NCBI GenBank assembly: GCA_026826555.1
Contig: JAKSZT010054215.1
Coordinates: 23,761,232-23,825,231 of the forward strand
Length of the DNA: 64,000 nt
Reading direction: 5' to 3'
Origin: Tolypeutes matacus
Lineage: Eukaryota; Chordata; Mammalia; Cingulata; Chlamyphoridae
Both the position numbers and the translations under genes were made by a program. The notes under the pieces are model-generated. The model was not told the DNA's origin and searched no databases. It saw only the letters and a list, made by a program, of their open reading frames with translations. Positions 1 to 11,619 of the stretch are shown here, one piece after another. Within the stretch, counting starts at the first letter, position 1; each line of letters opens with the position of its first letter.

Positions 1-163
1 AGTTAAAAAATGATACAAAGCCCGTACAGAGAATGCCACCATCAAAGAAAGACTGGCTCCTTCTTGACATTCAGCTCTCAGGTTAATGTTGCCTCCTCTG
101 AGAAGCCTTCCTGGACCACATTGTCTGAAGTAGGCACTTGGGCACTTAATCTCACATCACTGT

Positions 164-186
164 TTTTTTTTTTTTTTTTTTTTTTA
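164..186. repeat. Poly(T) tract
   Basis: An uninterrupted run of about 23 T. It could be the reverse-strand tail of an old retroposon, but no body is recognisable beside it. The rest of 1-229 shows nothing I can name. Confidence 0.9.
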
Positions 187-229
187 ATAGAACAGATCAC
201 TAGTCGATATCTTTTATCATTTGTTTATT

Positions 230-360
230 TTATTATTGTCAGTCTCTGCCCAAAAGAATATAAGCTTCATGTCTGTGTCATCACCACTTTATCAAACTCT
301 GGTGCCTAGAAAAGGGTATGGTTCATAGTAGATGCTCAATAAATATTTGTTGAACAAAAT
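230..360 (+). mobile_element. L2 3' end fragment
   Basis: The stretch ends in 'gatgctcaataaatatttg', the typical last part of a mammalian L2 LINE, preceded by the usual 'gtgcctag' and 'ggttcatagtaga' context. Edges are approximate. It is an ancient non-coding relic. Confidence 0.7.
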
Positions 361-456
361 GATCATCTAGCCCAACATAGTGCTGTTTTTACAGATAAGA
401 AAGAGAGGCTCAGGAAAGCAAAACTATCTCAAAACACAGCTTCTTTGTGGCAATGC

Positions 457-458
<2 letters not shown>

Positions 459-489
<31 letters not shown>
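459..489. repeat. Poly(A) tract
   Basis: About 30 consecutive A. No SINE or L1 body is recognisable just upstream. The remainder of 361-830 is AT-rich unique sequence with nothing I can assign. Confidence 0.9.
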
Positions 490-491
<2 letters not shown>

Positions 492-834
492 TGAGTCAGT
501 TTCTAGGCCCATGTTCTTTTCCATGGTTTTATGCTCTTTCTAATCTGGTTTTGCCTCTATATTCAGGAAATATACACAAAAGAAAAAAAAAAGTGGAAAT
601 GTAAAGAGCATATGGAGGAATTTACAATACAATTTGACCAAGGCCTTAATCCACTGAGATTATTCTGCCTTTCAAATTCTGACCAAAGTTAAAAAATAGA
701 TGTAGTCACATAGTTTAAATTAAGAGACAATGATGAGGTACTCTCACCTTACACACTTCTTCACAAGCTGGTTAGAGTATCCACAAGTTATTCTACTTAA
801 AATCTATTCCTTTGGATTGAGGCATTGACTTCTT

Positions 835-1330
835 TGAAGTTCCCTTGTCAAAAACAAATTCCCCTAGGACACAGTTGATTAAATCAACATCATTCCCAAC
901 TCCCTTCTCTCTTGTACCCTAAATAGCCTGGAAAAGGTAAATATTTATATTTTCAGCATCCTTTACAACCAGGGTATGTAACTAGGTTATCTAACAAACT
1001 TGTAGCTAATGAAACATAAGTGAAGTCTACAGGGAGTCTTTGGGGAAAATTTGGGCTTTCCTGATAAAGGGTCAGAGACATTTCTTCTTTCACCCATTCC
1101 TTACTACTTTCTTCCTTGAACAAGAACGTAATGCCTGGAAGTTTGGCAGCCATCTTGTAACCATGAAGAAATTATCAAAGCAATATCAAAGACGCTGGCC
1201 TGACATCACTGAGCCACTGAAGCACTGCTAACAGCTGCCTATATCCAGACTTTTCATATTAGGAAAAATACATTTTTGTTTGCATAAGTCACAGTTAGTT
1301 GGGTTTTCCATTATATGTAGCTAAAATTTT
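835..1330 (+). mobile_element. Ancient LTR-like repeat, degraded
   Basis: The order of motifs recalls a widespread mammalian LTR-type repeat: a 'tgtaactaggtta' segment, then 'gcagccatcttgtaaccatg', then a 3' part with 'agttgggttttcc'. The subfamily cannot be named from memory. The short ORFs here (for example 1,040-1,231) are by-products. Edges are approximate. Confidence 0.5.
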
Positions 1331-1790
1331 TGACAAAAAAAATTTTAAATGCCTTAATTTTCCAAAGGGAAAATGCCAGGGCAATAAATACCTCAGCCAC
1401 ACTTTACTCCTTGCCTTCAATCTCCTGCCAGTTCTCCAGAAGCCAGAGGGCAGGAGAGCTCATGGATGTATAGGCAATCTCCAAGGGGCCAAAGCAGGGT
1501 GGAGAAAGATAGAGCATTGATCTGGAGAGGCAAACAGAAGACAGCTAGGACAACTACTGGTTTTCAGGCTTCTTTTGTTAACAGCAAAACACTGTATCAA
1601 AAGAACTCACATACCTAATGCCACATAAAGAAGAGGAGAACAGAGCTTCTTCTCAAGTCCAGTGGAGGAAAAGCAAGTCCCTCATCCTCTCTGCTCCCTC
1701 TTACCCCTGTGACATGTTCCCCCACTGCCCCCACCCACCAAAGTCACCTTTGCTGAACTCTCCATTTGCACACCACAAAATCTATAAGAT
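1331..1790. other. Unique stretch, no gene seen
   Basis: I see no repeat family, no splice-bounded ORF and no RNA gene here. The 60-73 codon ORFs have no recognisable product. Confidence 0.5.
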
Positions 1791-1966
1791 TGTCAGGTAA
1801 AATATAGGACACCCTCCAGTTAAAGTTGAATCACAGGTAAACTATATATACATTTTTGGTATAAGTATGTCTCAAATATTGCACTAGACACACTTAAACT
1901 AAAAGTGCATTTGTTGTTTGTGTGATAATTCAAATTGAATTGGACATTCTATCTTTTTATCTGCTA
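1791..1966. mobile_element. Palindromic MITE-like element
   Basis: The two halves are degenerate inverted copies. The left arm 'ccagttaaagttgaatcac' matches the reverse complement of the right arm 'ataattcaaattgaattgg', and a 'gtataagtatgtctcaaat' segment lies near the centre. The pattern is that of an old palindromic DNA-transposon relic common in placental genomes. It is non-coding; family name not assigned. Confidence 0.65.
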
Positions 1967-2189
1967 ACTCCAACAACCCAACTAATTTAAAACATTACTT
2001 AGCACAGATTGGAAGGGATGGGATACAGGATAGTTAAGTTTATATATATGACATACATATAAAGCCTAGAGGTGCTGAAAGTAGAAGAGAAATACAAGGA
2101 TGTAACCCGAAAAAGGCTTGAAAATAGAATTTCTCTAGTCCACAATTTTGTTCAAGACAGTACCTTTTCCACCTAAATGGCATCGTCCT

Positions 2190-2920
2190 AAGTATGGTCT
2201 ATGTGTGCTTTTAGAAGTTGAGGTTACCGAGCCACCAAAGAGGAGGAAAAAGAGGCACATGAAGTATTGCTATCGACGATGTCCTCAAATCCTGGCTTCT
2301 TGATTCCCAATCTGGGATATTTGGCTGTTTTCACAGGCAGAAAATGTTCCTCATCCAATTAAATAAAATGAAGCAGAAGCCAGGTGGAATGCTTCCAGTT
2401 AAATACTTGCTCCTCTTATCTTCTCGTTCACACTCTTCCCCTCATTATCACAACAGAGCACATCAAGCGCACTCTCCATTTCTAATGAAGATGTTCTCAC
2501 TGTATTCCTAATGAAAATAGCACACAGATAATAGCTGCTTTCCTTTATGAAAGATGAGTGACACAGAAGCCCCAAAGTTGACTAGAAAAGCTGGCACATT
2601 GGTCAGTTCCTTTCACGAATTTGCGGTTCTAGGGAAGAGGGGAGAAAATACAGTGTTTAAAATTCCTTTATTAGAAACTCGGTTCAGTAGCCATCATGTC
2701 TAATCCCAATTTATAAAATTGTTTAATAAAGATGTTATGTTCAGAGCCTGATCAGAGGCTAAATACCAGCCCACCATTAGACTGGGGTATCAGATCTATA
2801 CCTTTAGTGATACCTAATTGGCCCAGCTTGTCAGGGTGAAAAATGCAGCAAAGATTGAATGGCTTTGATTCAAAAAAGGAAAACAAATCGGAACAAACAA
2901 CCAAAAGTGTTGCTCATATT
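2190..2920. promoter_or_regulatory. Candidate conserved non-coding element
   Basis: No interspersed repeat is recognisable in this block. It holds a few retained CpGs (for example 'ctatcgacgatg' near 2,270) and several homeodomain-like AT-rich motifs such as 'ccaattaaat' near 2,355 and 'gatacctaattggccc' near 2,810. No convincing ORF is present. This is inferred from composition only; without an alignment it may simply be ordinary unique DNA. Confidence 0.25.
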
Positions 2921-3328
2921 TATGAGCTATATAGTTTATTCTAAGAAAAGCCAAGCCCAAAATACTAAGTGGCTCTGACACTTGAAAAACAAAATGTTAC
3001 CTGTGCAGGAAAACAGAAGAAAACTCCTTATGGAATTAATGATTCATCTGCAAGTAGATTTTTTTTTTTTAATTCAATGATAGAGAAGATTGGGACATAT
3101 GGGGGAGGTGGAAGTACATGAAGCCAACCTCATTTTATACTATTTTGAGAATCCCTCTGGAAAAGTGGGGGAAAGCCAGGGTATATCACTTGATATAGTT
3201 ACACTTTGATCCCTAATTGAATGATTGTTTTTGATGCCATTCTAGGTTATTTGGGGATTATGCTCCTAAAAATGGACATTGAAATATTTTTTCCTGATGC
3301 CACAAAAAATCACTTCAAAAATAAATGT

Positions 3329-3738
3329 AAAGGGAAGCAGATGTGGCTCAAGTCACGGGGCACCTGCCTACCACATAGGAGGTCCCAGGTTCAGTTCCTG
3401 GTACCTCCTAAAGAAGACAAGCAAGATAGTGAGCTAACGCGATGGGCTGGCGTGGCGAGCTAACACAAGATGATACACCAAGATGATGCAACAAGATGAC
3501 TCAGAGAGATGATGCAACAGAGAGACACAGGAGGAAACGCAATGAAAGACACAACAAGCAGGGAGCAGAGGTGGCTCAAGTGATTGGGTGTCTCCCCGCC
3601 ACATGGGAGAACCCAGGTTCAGTTCCCAGTGTCCCCTAAAAAAAAAAAGAAAGAAGAAGAAGAACAGAGATCAGACAGCGAGTTCAAACAACAAGGGCAG
3701 GGGGAGAGAGAAATAAATAAATAAATAAATAATTTTAA
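3329..3738 (+). mobile_element. DAS-SINE, long two-unit form
   Basis: A tRNA-derived head begins near 3,331 with 'gcagatgtggctcaag' (A-box region) and 'ggttcagttcc' (B-box region). A spacer rich in 'agatgatgcaacaag' follows, then a second head near 3,561, a G-rich patch at about 3,699 and an (AATA)n tail. 'aaaaataaatgt' precedes the element and recurs near 3,760, so it may be the TSD. Non-coding Pol III-type retroposon. Confidence 0.9.
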
Positions 3739-4490
3739 AGGGTGAACTCTATGTTATGAAAAAATAAATGTTAAAAATCAACTTTCAATTATTGGTTGTA
3801 CATATGTACACACACACATTAATATACTGCTTCTAAAAGAACACTTTTCATCTGATGATTAAAAGGACTCTCAAAATTCCTGAATAATAAGGAATTTCAA
3901 GTTGCTACATCCACCTTCTACCAACTGAGCCATCAGCCAAGTCCTCTTGCCCCTTATCTTAGCCAGATTCTTAAAAGTGAAAAAGATTCTCTCTCTTTTT
4001 ATTTTAGCCTGTGTATTTCTATTCTGAAATAGATACAGTTTAGTTAAACTAACTTCCTGTGCCCTGCTGGGGGTCTGTGTGATGAGAACTATTTTACCCA
4101 AACTTAACACAATTATCCTGCTGCTGGTCATGCAAGGCTGGAGTAAACAAAAACATTAAGGGGAGTTAGGATGTTATTAGCCAAGTGTTTTCCTCCATTT
4201 CTGTGTCTATGTTGTGGGAGCAACCCAACCTGAAAAAGATAAAAAGATCAAATGTGTTCAGGCACATTTCTTAAACAAGCAGACATCAACATTCAATGAT
4301 TTAAAAGTCTTTTTCCCTGACATCAAGAAAAAAGCAAAGAGTTTCACTTTTATCATGAAATACTATTATATAAACAGCATCCTGCTATTGAATGCACTTG
4401 GCAGGGTTGCACAATTAGGCACAAATCATCTTTTTTAAAAAGCAACAACATTTGATCTGATTTATTTGAAATTACTGTAACAAATATCTG
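3739..4490. other. Unique stretch, no gene seen
   Basis: AT-rich DNA with no assigned repeat. ORFs at 3,871-4,131 and 4,214-4,438 have no recognisable domains and are probably chance. Confidence 0.45.
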
Positions 4491-4494
4491 AATA

Positions 4495-4720
4495 ATTTGC
4501 TTTCTTATGAAATTCACTCAACAAAATATTCCTGAGTTGCCTACTATCTGTGAATCACTGTGCAAGGCTGTTGGGAGATTCAACCAGGGAAATGTTATTA
4601 ACTAGTACATCAGCATTTTTACAGAATATTGACCTTTATGCATGTTTATTCATTTATTCATGAATGAATGCCTACTACGTGTCAGTCCTGTGAAAAGTGA
4701 GGCATTGAAAACTTCTAGAA
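4495..4720 (-). mobile_element. L2-like fragment(s), antisense
   Basis: 'cactcaacaaaatattcctga' followed by 'cctactatctgtgaatcactg' matches the antisense 3' end of L2 (attcaacaaatatttattgagcacc type). A similar motif restarts near 4,655 with 'tgaatgaatgcctacta'. Old and diverged. Confidence 0.55.
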
Positions 4721-4989
4721 TTCCTTCTGAATCTTAAAATGAAAATGCACATTAAGCTGTGTTACCTACCTCCCATTTCCCAACTTGAACTAGCAGACTA
4801 GTTCTTCCAGAGTCTCCTCCCAACAGCCTTGAATGTACCTAATTCCCCTTCTGCTTAAGATATCTAGAGCAGTTCATTTTTTGCAACTGAATCCTGACTG
4901 ATGAGTTTCATCGTATCCTAATTTGAGACCTGTTCATGAAATACAAGGCAATCCTTTATTTCATTAAACAGAATATTGTATTAACTAAA

Positions 4990-5210
4990 AATCCTAGAAA
5001 AGAAAAACACAGTAATTTCCTTCCCTGTGTCACATGGGACATTCATCTTACTCTAACAAGTCATATTTCTTTGAGCTTGCTGATCCTCCAACAGTTGATA
5101 TTCCAGCCCAACCCCATTTTCTCATGTTGGCATTTCACTTGCTGTTCAAGAGTCATCTCAAAACTATCTACCTCCCCGAAGCCATTCCTGATTGTGGCTG
5201 TGGTCAGAGT
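4990..5210 (+). mobile_element. L2 fragment
   Basis: The run 'gttcaagagtcatctc' and 'gaagccattcctgattg' resembles the 3' portion of the L2 ORF2/UTR. The 124-codon ORF at 4,936-5,310 crosses from this relic into an antisense L1 and is not a gene. Confidence 0.5.
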
Positions 5211-6460
5211 CAAAGGCCTCAGGATCATGTTAATTTCTCTTAGATTTGTATTTCTGTTGCCATTTCTCTTTCCTAATATTGATAACTTGTGTCTTTCTGC
5301 TTTTTCCTGATTATTCTGGCTAGAAGTTTATCCATTTTATTGGTCTTCTCATACAGCCAGTTTCTGGTTTCATTGATTTTGTCAATTGCTTTTCTGCTTT
5401 CTATTTCATTGATTTCTATTCCACTGTTTGTTATTACCTTTCTTCTGTTTACTTTGGGTTTAATTTGCTCTTCTTTTTCTAGTTTAAGTTGGAAGCTTAA
5501 GTCATTGATTTGTTACCTTTCCTCCTTTCTAGCATAGGCATTGATTGTCAAAAATTTCTTCACACTGCTTTAGAAACATTTCACTAAATTTGATATGTAG
5601 TGCTTTCATTTTCATTCACTTCAAAACACTTTCTAATTTCCCTTTGATTTCTTCTTCAACCCATAGGTTCTATAGAAACATGTTATTTAGTTTTCATATA
5701 TTTGGGGAGTTTTTAGAATTTTCTAGGATATTATATTGATTTCTAGTTCACTTCTGTTGTGGTCAAAGAACATCTTTTGCATGACTTGAGTCCTTTTAAA
5801 TGTATGGACACTTTTAAAAATGGCCCAGAATATGATCTAGCTTGTTAAATTCCCTGTGTGTCTTTGAAAAACATATGTATTCTGATGTTGTTGACTTAAG
5901 TGCTCTATAAATGTCAGTTAGGTCAAGTTGGCTAAGACTTCTGTAACCTTACTGATTTTATGTTTGCTTGTCCTGTCAATTGTTGACAGACAAGGGTTGC
6001 AATCTTCTACTCTAATTGTGAATTTCTCTATTTCTCCTTGCAGTTAAAACTTGTCAGTTTTTGCTTCAGTGTAATTTCAAGCTCTGTAATTAAGAGCATA
6101 AATGTATGGACTGTTATCTTTTCTTTGTGAATTAACCCCTTTATCATTATGAAATGACCCTTTCACCCATAATAATATCTTTGCTCTTAAATCTGCTCTG
6201 TCAGACACTAACACAGACACTCCATTCTTCTGTTGATTCTGCTAGCCTAGTATATCTCTTACGAGCCTTTTACTTTTAACCTAGTTATGTCTATATTTTT
6301 AAAATGGGTTTCTCATGGGCAAGATATAATTGAGTTTCACTTCTCAAGCTAATCTAAAAATATCTGTCTTTTAATTGTGAGGTCTAGACCATTTATATTT
6401 ACTGTGAATTTTTATATGATAATGTTCAAATCTGCTCTCTGGCTAATTGTATAGTATTCT

Positions 6461-6594
6461 TTTTTATTTTTTTATTTTTTTTTAATTTTTATTTATTTTT
6501 TATTTTTTATTGTGGGTAAAAATCAAAATTTTCAGAATACATACTGACATTTGCAAAATGATATATAAATATATATGCATATATGTGCATTTGC
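6461..6594 (-). mobile_element. Short unidentified poly(A) retroposon, monomer
   Basis: A 134-bp insertion bounded by the perfect 14-bp direct repeat 'ttgtatagtattct' (6,447-6,460 and 6,595-6,608). On the minus strand it has a body of about 90 bp ending 'gatttttacccacaataaaa', then an A-rich tail. The body shares 'atatatcattttgcaaatgt' with the element at 52.5 kb. It has no tRNA-like boxes and no ORF. It is not a DAS-SINE and I do not recognise it; a truncated LINE 3' end is possible. Confidence 0.8.
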
Positions 6595-7815
6595 TTGTAT
6601 AGTATTCTTATCTGTTATTTGCTCTTTTTTTCCATCTCAGTCTGTCTTCTGAATTAATTAAACATTTTTTGTGATTTTTGAAATCTCCTTTGTTGGCTTC
6701 TAAGCTGTAACTCTTTGCTGCTTGTATTAGTTTTAGTATACATCTTTATCTTATCAAAATCTATCTTCTACTAAATGGTAAAAGAAAGTCACAGAAGTAT
6801 ACTTCTAGTTCTCTCCTTCAGGCCTTTGTGCTGTTATGGTCATATCTTTTATTTATATTTATGTTATAAAACTCATAATACTAACTATGCCTTTTTAATT
6901 AAATTAATTAAAATTGCTAATAATTTTGCTTTAAGCAGTTAAGTCTCTTTTAAAAAGAGATCTAAATAATGAGAAAAAAGGCATTTTATAATTAACTACA
7001 TAGCTAACATTTCCGGTCATCTTTATTCTTTATGTTAAGCCAGATTTCCATCTGGTATCATTTTCCTTCTGCCTGAAGGACTTCGTTTAACATTTCTTAC
7101 AGTGCATGACTGCTGCAGATGAATTATTTCAGCTTTTATACATTCGGAAAAAAAATATTTGTTTTGCCCTCATTTTTGAAAAATATTCTTGCTGGGTATA
7201 GAATTCTAGGTTGTCAGTTGTTTTTTCTTTAGTACTTGAAAGATGTTGCTCCCCTGTCTTCGTGGATGAATTATATCTGATGTGAAACCTACCATCATCC
7301 CATCATCCTAATCTTTGTTTCTCTGTACATAACTTGTCTTTTTCCTAAGACTGCTTTTAAAATTATCTTGTTAACACTGGTTGTAAGCCACTTGATTATG
7401 CTGTGCCTTGGTATTGTTTTTTCATGTTTCTTCTGATTGGGCTTCATTGAGATTTTTGGACCTGTGAATCTGCAGTTTTCATCAAATATGGAAAAGTTTC
7501 AGCCTTTCTTTATTCAAATAGTTTTTCTTCCTCCCTCCCTCCAATTGAAACTTGCTGATGCTTTCTCCATTTCTTAGCTTTTTTGTTTGTTTGTTTCTTT
7601 GTTTAATTTTGGATAGTTTCTATTGCTACATCTTCAAATTAACTAATATTTTCTCTGCTATCTAGCCTGTTGTTATTCCCAACAAGTGAATTTTTCATTT
7701 AGGCATTCTAGTTTTCATCTCTATAAGTTTGATCCAGGTCTTAAAAAAAAAAAATCCTCAATGCCTCTATTTAATATTTTCAATCTCTCTTCTAGCTTTA
7801 AAAACATATGGAATA

Positions 7816-8286
7816 TGGGAGACGGATGTGGCTCAAATGTTGGACGTCCATCTCCCATATGGAGGGAACTGGGTTCGATCCCCAGGACCTCATGATAAAA
7901 TAAAGTATAAAAGGCGTGTGGGCCGCCAGTCCCTGCAAGTGGGTGGACCCCAGGTCCCGCACGCAGGTGTGCTGCCAGGGCCCATGAGCAGGCGTGCCAG
8001 GCCCCACCGAGCCACACAGCAACATGATGTAACAGGAGAGTGACACAAGGGAGAGCCAAGACGCGCCGTGCCAAAAAACCAGGAACTAAGGTGGCACAGG
8101 TGGCAGGACGCCTCTCTCCCAAATGAGAGGTCCCCAGGATCGAATCCCAGTGAAGACAAGAGGAGAAGGATAAGAAGAGAGGGCAGGAAACAGACACAGA
8201 GAATTGCCCAGTGAATGGACACAAAACAGCAAAAATGGGGGGATTGAAATGGATAAAAGTAAATAAATAAATAAATCTTTAAAAAA
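7816..8286 (+). mobile_element. DAS-SINE, long two-unit form
   Basis: Flanked by the 15-bp TSD 'aaaacatatggaata' (7,801-7,815 and 8,287-8,301). The head 'gacggatgtggctcaaatg' with B box 'ggttcgatccc' is followed by a GC-rich middle, a second unit ('aactaaggtggcacaggtgg', 'ggatcgaatccc'), the G tract 'tggggggatt' at about 8,236, and an (AATA)n tail. Overlapping ORFs of 82-167 codons on either strand are SINE artefacts. Confidence 0.95.
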
Positions 8287-8799
8287 AAAACATATGGAAT
8301 AGTTTTATGTGTTTTAAAGTCCTTGTCTACAAAATCTATCATTTGTGTCATTTCTTGTTGCGTTACAAGTGATTGATTTTTCTCTTATGGTATATATTGT
8401 TTCTTTTTCTTCTTTGCATGCCTTGTAAATTTTTATTAGATGCTACTCATTGCAAATTTTATCTTGTTGGGTACTGAATATTGTTGGATTGCTATAAAAA
8501 TTCTTGAGCTTTGTTTTGGCACACAGTTTAGTTACTTAAAACAGTCTGATCTTTGGAGTCTTACTTGCCAGCTTTGTTAGGTGGAATCAGAGCAGCATTT
8601 GTTTTCGGGCTGCTTTTTGTCCCATTACTCACCGAGTACCCTAGGAATCCTGAGGTTTTCCACTCTGGTCCTTGGGAACAGTAACTAAACCACACCTTGT
8701 GTGAGCCTGAGGCTAGTTTCCTTTCATCGTTTCTAGTAGTTTCTTCCCTAACCTCAGGGAGTTTCCTCACACGCATACACTGATCAGAACTCAGCCCAA

Positions 8800-9024
8800 C
8801 GGGAAGCGGCTGTGGCTCAATCAGTGGGGCTCCCGTTTACCATGTGGGAGGCCCCGGGTTCGGTTCCCGGGGTCTCCTGGTGGGGGCGGGCCCGCCTGCA
8901 CGGCGTGGTTGGCTGGCCCTGCGAGCACAAGCAGCAAGGGGGGCATAAATGAATGAATAAATAAATAAAATCTTAAAAATAATAACAATAAATAAAACAT
9001 GTGTTTTAAAAAAAAAAAAAAAAA
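8800..9024 (+). mobile_element. DAS-SINE, short single-unit form
   Basis: TSD 'agaactcagcccaa' at 8,786-8,799 and 9,025-9,038. The head 'gggaagcggctgtggctcaa' carries B box 'ggttcggttccc', then a GC-rich middle and a tail of AATA repeats ending in pure A. Nearly the same sequence as the copy at 48,462, so both belong to one young subfamily. Confidence 0.95.
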
Positions 9025-9554
9025 AGAACTCAGCCCAAGACTCAAGAAGGGTCTTTTGCAGATCTTCAGAATTCTGTCTCTCTGTGCAACTTTTTTCTTT
9101 CCTATGTTTTGTCCTGTGAACCTCGACCACACTGGCTTCCCCAGGCTCCCCAATTTATTTAATGAACTCCTCTAATGAGCTCAGCCTGGACTCCCCCTCC
9201 CTATACTGTGCCCTGGCAACTTTCTCAAGGCAATAACCTAGGGCAATTGCAGGGCTCCTCTGGTCTGTTTCTGTGTCTCAGAGCTCACTGGCCATTGCCT
9301 GAGTTCTTATATGTCTTGAAAGTCATTATTTCACATATTTTGTCTATTTTTTAGTTGTTTGGGTGGGACAGTAAGTCTGGTCCCTATTACTTCATATTGA
9401 ATGAAAACAGAACCCCTCATATTACTCTCTCATTTATTTATCTTATTTATTCAGATTCCTTTATAAAGTTATCCTACCCATAATTTCTTATATCATTTCC
9501 CACTCAGGGATTTACAGTTGGAATTAGAGGTCTGTTGGAAAAAAGGGATTTTAG

Positions 9555-9690
9555 AAATCAGTCTAAGTTTATCTTTATACATGTGAGAAAAATGAAGCTT
9601 GGACAGGTTAAGTGAATTCCCTGAGGTCACACAGCTGTTCAATGGCAGTGGAGCCAGAACTAGACCTTAAGCCAATTGGCTCTTGACCTT
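9555..9690 (-). mobile_element. MIR, antisense
   Basis: 'aggttaagtgaattccctg' with 'aggtcacacagctgttcaatg' and 'gagccagaactagacc' is the antisense core of MIR. Confidence 0.8.
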
Positions 9691-9699
9691 GGGCCCTCC

Positions 9700-11225
9700 T
9701 GAAACTGATACAGTGTTATATGTTTCTCTTTGTTCTGTCAGAAAAGTTGTCATTCAGGTGAAGCCTTCTTAAGCTCCATGTTTATAGCTCCATGTTTATA
9801 GTTCATGACATGACCACTGACTGATCCTACAGGTTTTCGTCTAATTTATGTGCCAAATTCTCTGTCCCTAATATGAGATAAAGATTCTTAGTGCTGGTGG
9901 AAAGGAAAGGAGTCCTTCCTTCCCAAAGGAAAAGTTGTGGAAGCAGAGGCCTGACTGTGGCTGCCCACGTATCACAAGACCCTTTACATACTATGCCCCA
10001 GGGAGCCCCCAGCTATGTCATGGGAAATGGGGTTTTTGTCTTTATTCCACCTTCTTGACATCTCTAACCTCTTCACCTTGGCCTTGGCCACTAGCATATG
10101 AATATAGGTGAATTATCAGAGAAAGACAGAGAAAGTCTTCATTTCTACTAAGACATTTTTGTCAGGGAGCCAACATGGTACTTTTCCTCTGTAAGCATAA
10201 TTTTACAAAGACAATAGCTTCAATCAATGAATTGTCTCATGGGAAATTTTTGATACCACAAAGAATGAAATTATCTGGCCTTTTTCCTTGGGAATATATC
10301 ACTTGATAATGACTGTTTTTTCCCATATATTATATGTACTTTCTTTATGTTAATGCAGACTTTTTAGCATGAATACCATATAAAATAAAACATACCAAGA
10401 AGAAAATTTTATCTCCCTATGTGTTGAGAAACCTCTGATTTCTTATGCTTATTCTACATTATCTTGCACAAGTTACTTTACTTCATATAAAGTTAATTTA
10501 ATTTTCAGTTAACTTAAGCTTCAGTAAATGGTAATTCCCATTTGCTGAAAGGAAATGTCTTGAGAATCAAAAAGTTATGGTTAGAACAAGGCTGTGATGC
10601 CATAAAAACGTGACACATAGAGGAAAAGGAGCATAAGGAGACTGTGATAGAACTTATTTCCCTTCACCAGGACTTTACAATCAGGATGGTGGGTCAATTG
10701 GTTATTAAAACTGAGCACCAGGTGTATCAGAGGGGTTTAATTATTTGGGGAGCTCATTTTAGTTATTTAGCTTGATCTTTTGTGAAAGTTGCTGTAGCAC
10801 TAGCCTATATAAAAGTAACCTGCTCTCAACTAAAGATCTTAACTTATGAAACATGTGTCTTCATTGCAGCAGCTTTAACCATATCTGTCAAGAAAAGGGC
10901 AATTACATGAACTAGTTTGAGTACATTTCACCCAGGTTTAGGGGAGAGAAACCAAAGAATCAGCTCCTACCAATAACATGATTGTATGGCAATAGAACTT
11001 ATAAAATTTAAGTAGAACGCTATAATCCTTTCTAAATTGTTTGTGCAAAGTAAATAGTCCATATTTTTCTCAAATAACCACTAAAAAAGTCACATAATAA
11101 AAGTTAATATCATTTAAAATGGGAGATTATATATATTATACATAAACAAACACTTTAAACTATGAAGTGTATTGTAAATATGTCTAAGACATTATTATCA
11201 ATGTAATGAAAAACAAACATTAATA
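9700..11225. other. Unique stretch, no gene seen
   Basis: A 14-bp tandem duplication ('agctccatgtttat' at 9,772-9,785 and 9,786-9,799) is the only structured item noted. I see no coding exon or RNA gene. Confidence 0.5.
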
Positions 11226-11228
11226 AGT

Positions 11229-11420
11229 GGAAAATCCACAGGCCTGGAGTCCCACAGACTCACTTTTAAACTCTGGCTTTATTCTTCAGTAGTGGCCTGT
11301 CCTTGAGTAAATCACATACCCTGAATGAATATGTTTCTTCATCTGTAAAATGGGAATAACAATGTCTTCCTGGTTGTTGTGAAGGTTAGAGCAAATATAG
11401 ACACAATAGGGTAAGGGAAA
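11229..11420 (+). mobile_element. MIR
   Basis: 'gcctggagtcccacagactc', then 'gagtaaatcacat' and 'cttcatctgtaaaatgggaa', followed by 'ggttgttgtgaaggtt': the standard order of MIR sense motifs. Confidence 0.85.
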
Positions 11421-11424
11421 GCAA

Positions 11425-11610
11425 GTGAGCTTGGAACCATACATGCCCAGTCTGAATTTCCTCTTCCACCACTTGCTTTCTCTGTGTCTTGGGCAAATCA
11501 CTTAAATTCTCTGAGCTTCAATTTCTCTATCAGTTTAAGGGAAATGATTATAAAATTCCCTCCTGGCAGGGCTGTTGAAGGAGCAGGCATACTATAGATA
11601 TGTTAGACGA
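11425..11610 (+). mobile_element. MIR, second copy in tandem
   Basis: A second MIR begins almost where the first ends: 'cttgggcaaatcacttaa', 'ctgagcttcaatttctc' and 'ggcagggctgttgaagg'. The two are diverged, so they look like separate insertions and not a duplication. Confidence 0.75.
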
Positions 11611-11619
11611 ATACGTGTG

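Larger units (their letters stand above)
5230..9440 (-). mobile_element. Old L1 (L1M/HAL1-like), antisense, interrupted
   Basis: Read on the minus strand this is an L1 running from its 5' region (near 9,440) through an ORF1-type and endonuclease region to the start of the ORF2 core. The minus-strand peptide near 5,330 reads like 'KTNKMDKLLARIIR', an ORF2 segment upstream of the reverse transcriptase. Reading frames are broken throughout. It is interrupted by a short retroposon (6,461-6,594) and two DAS-SINEs (7,816-8,286 and 8,800-9,024). The 3' half of the L1 is absent. Confidence 0.85.

Noticed and set aside
7721..8224. 167-codon minus ORF and its overlapping ORFs
   Set aside because: They fall within the DAS-SINE at 7,816-8,286; GC-rich SINE middles often lack stops.
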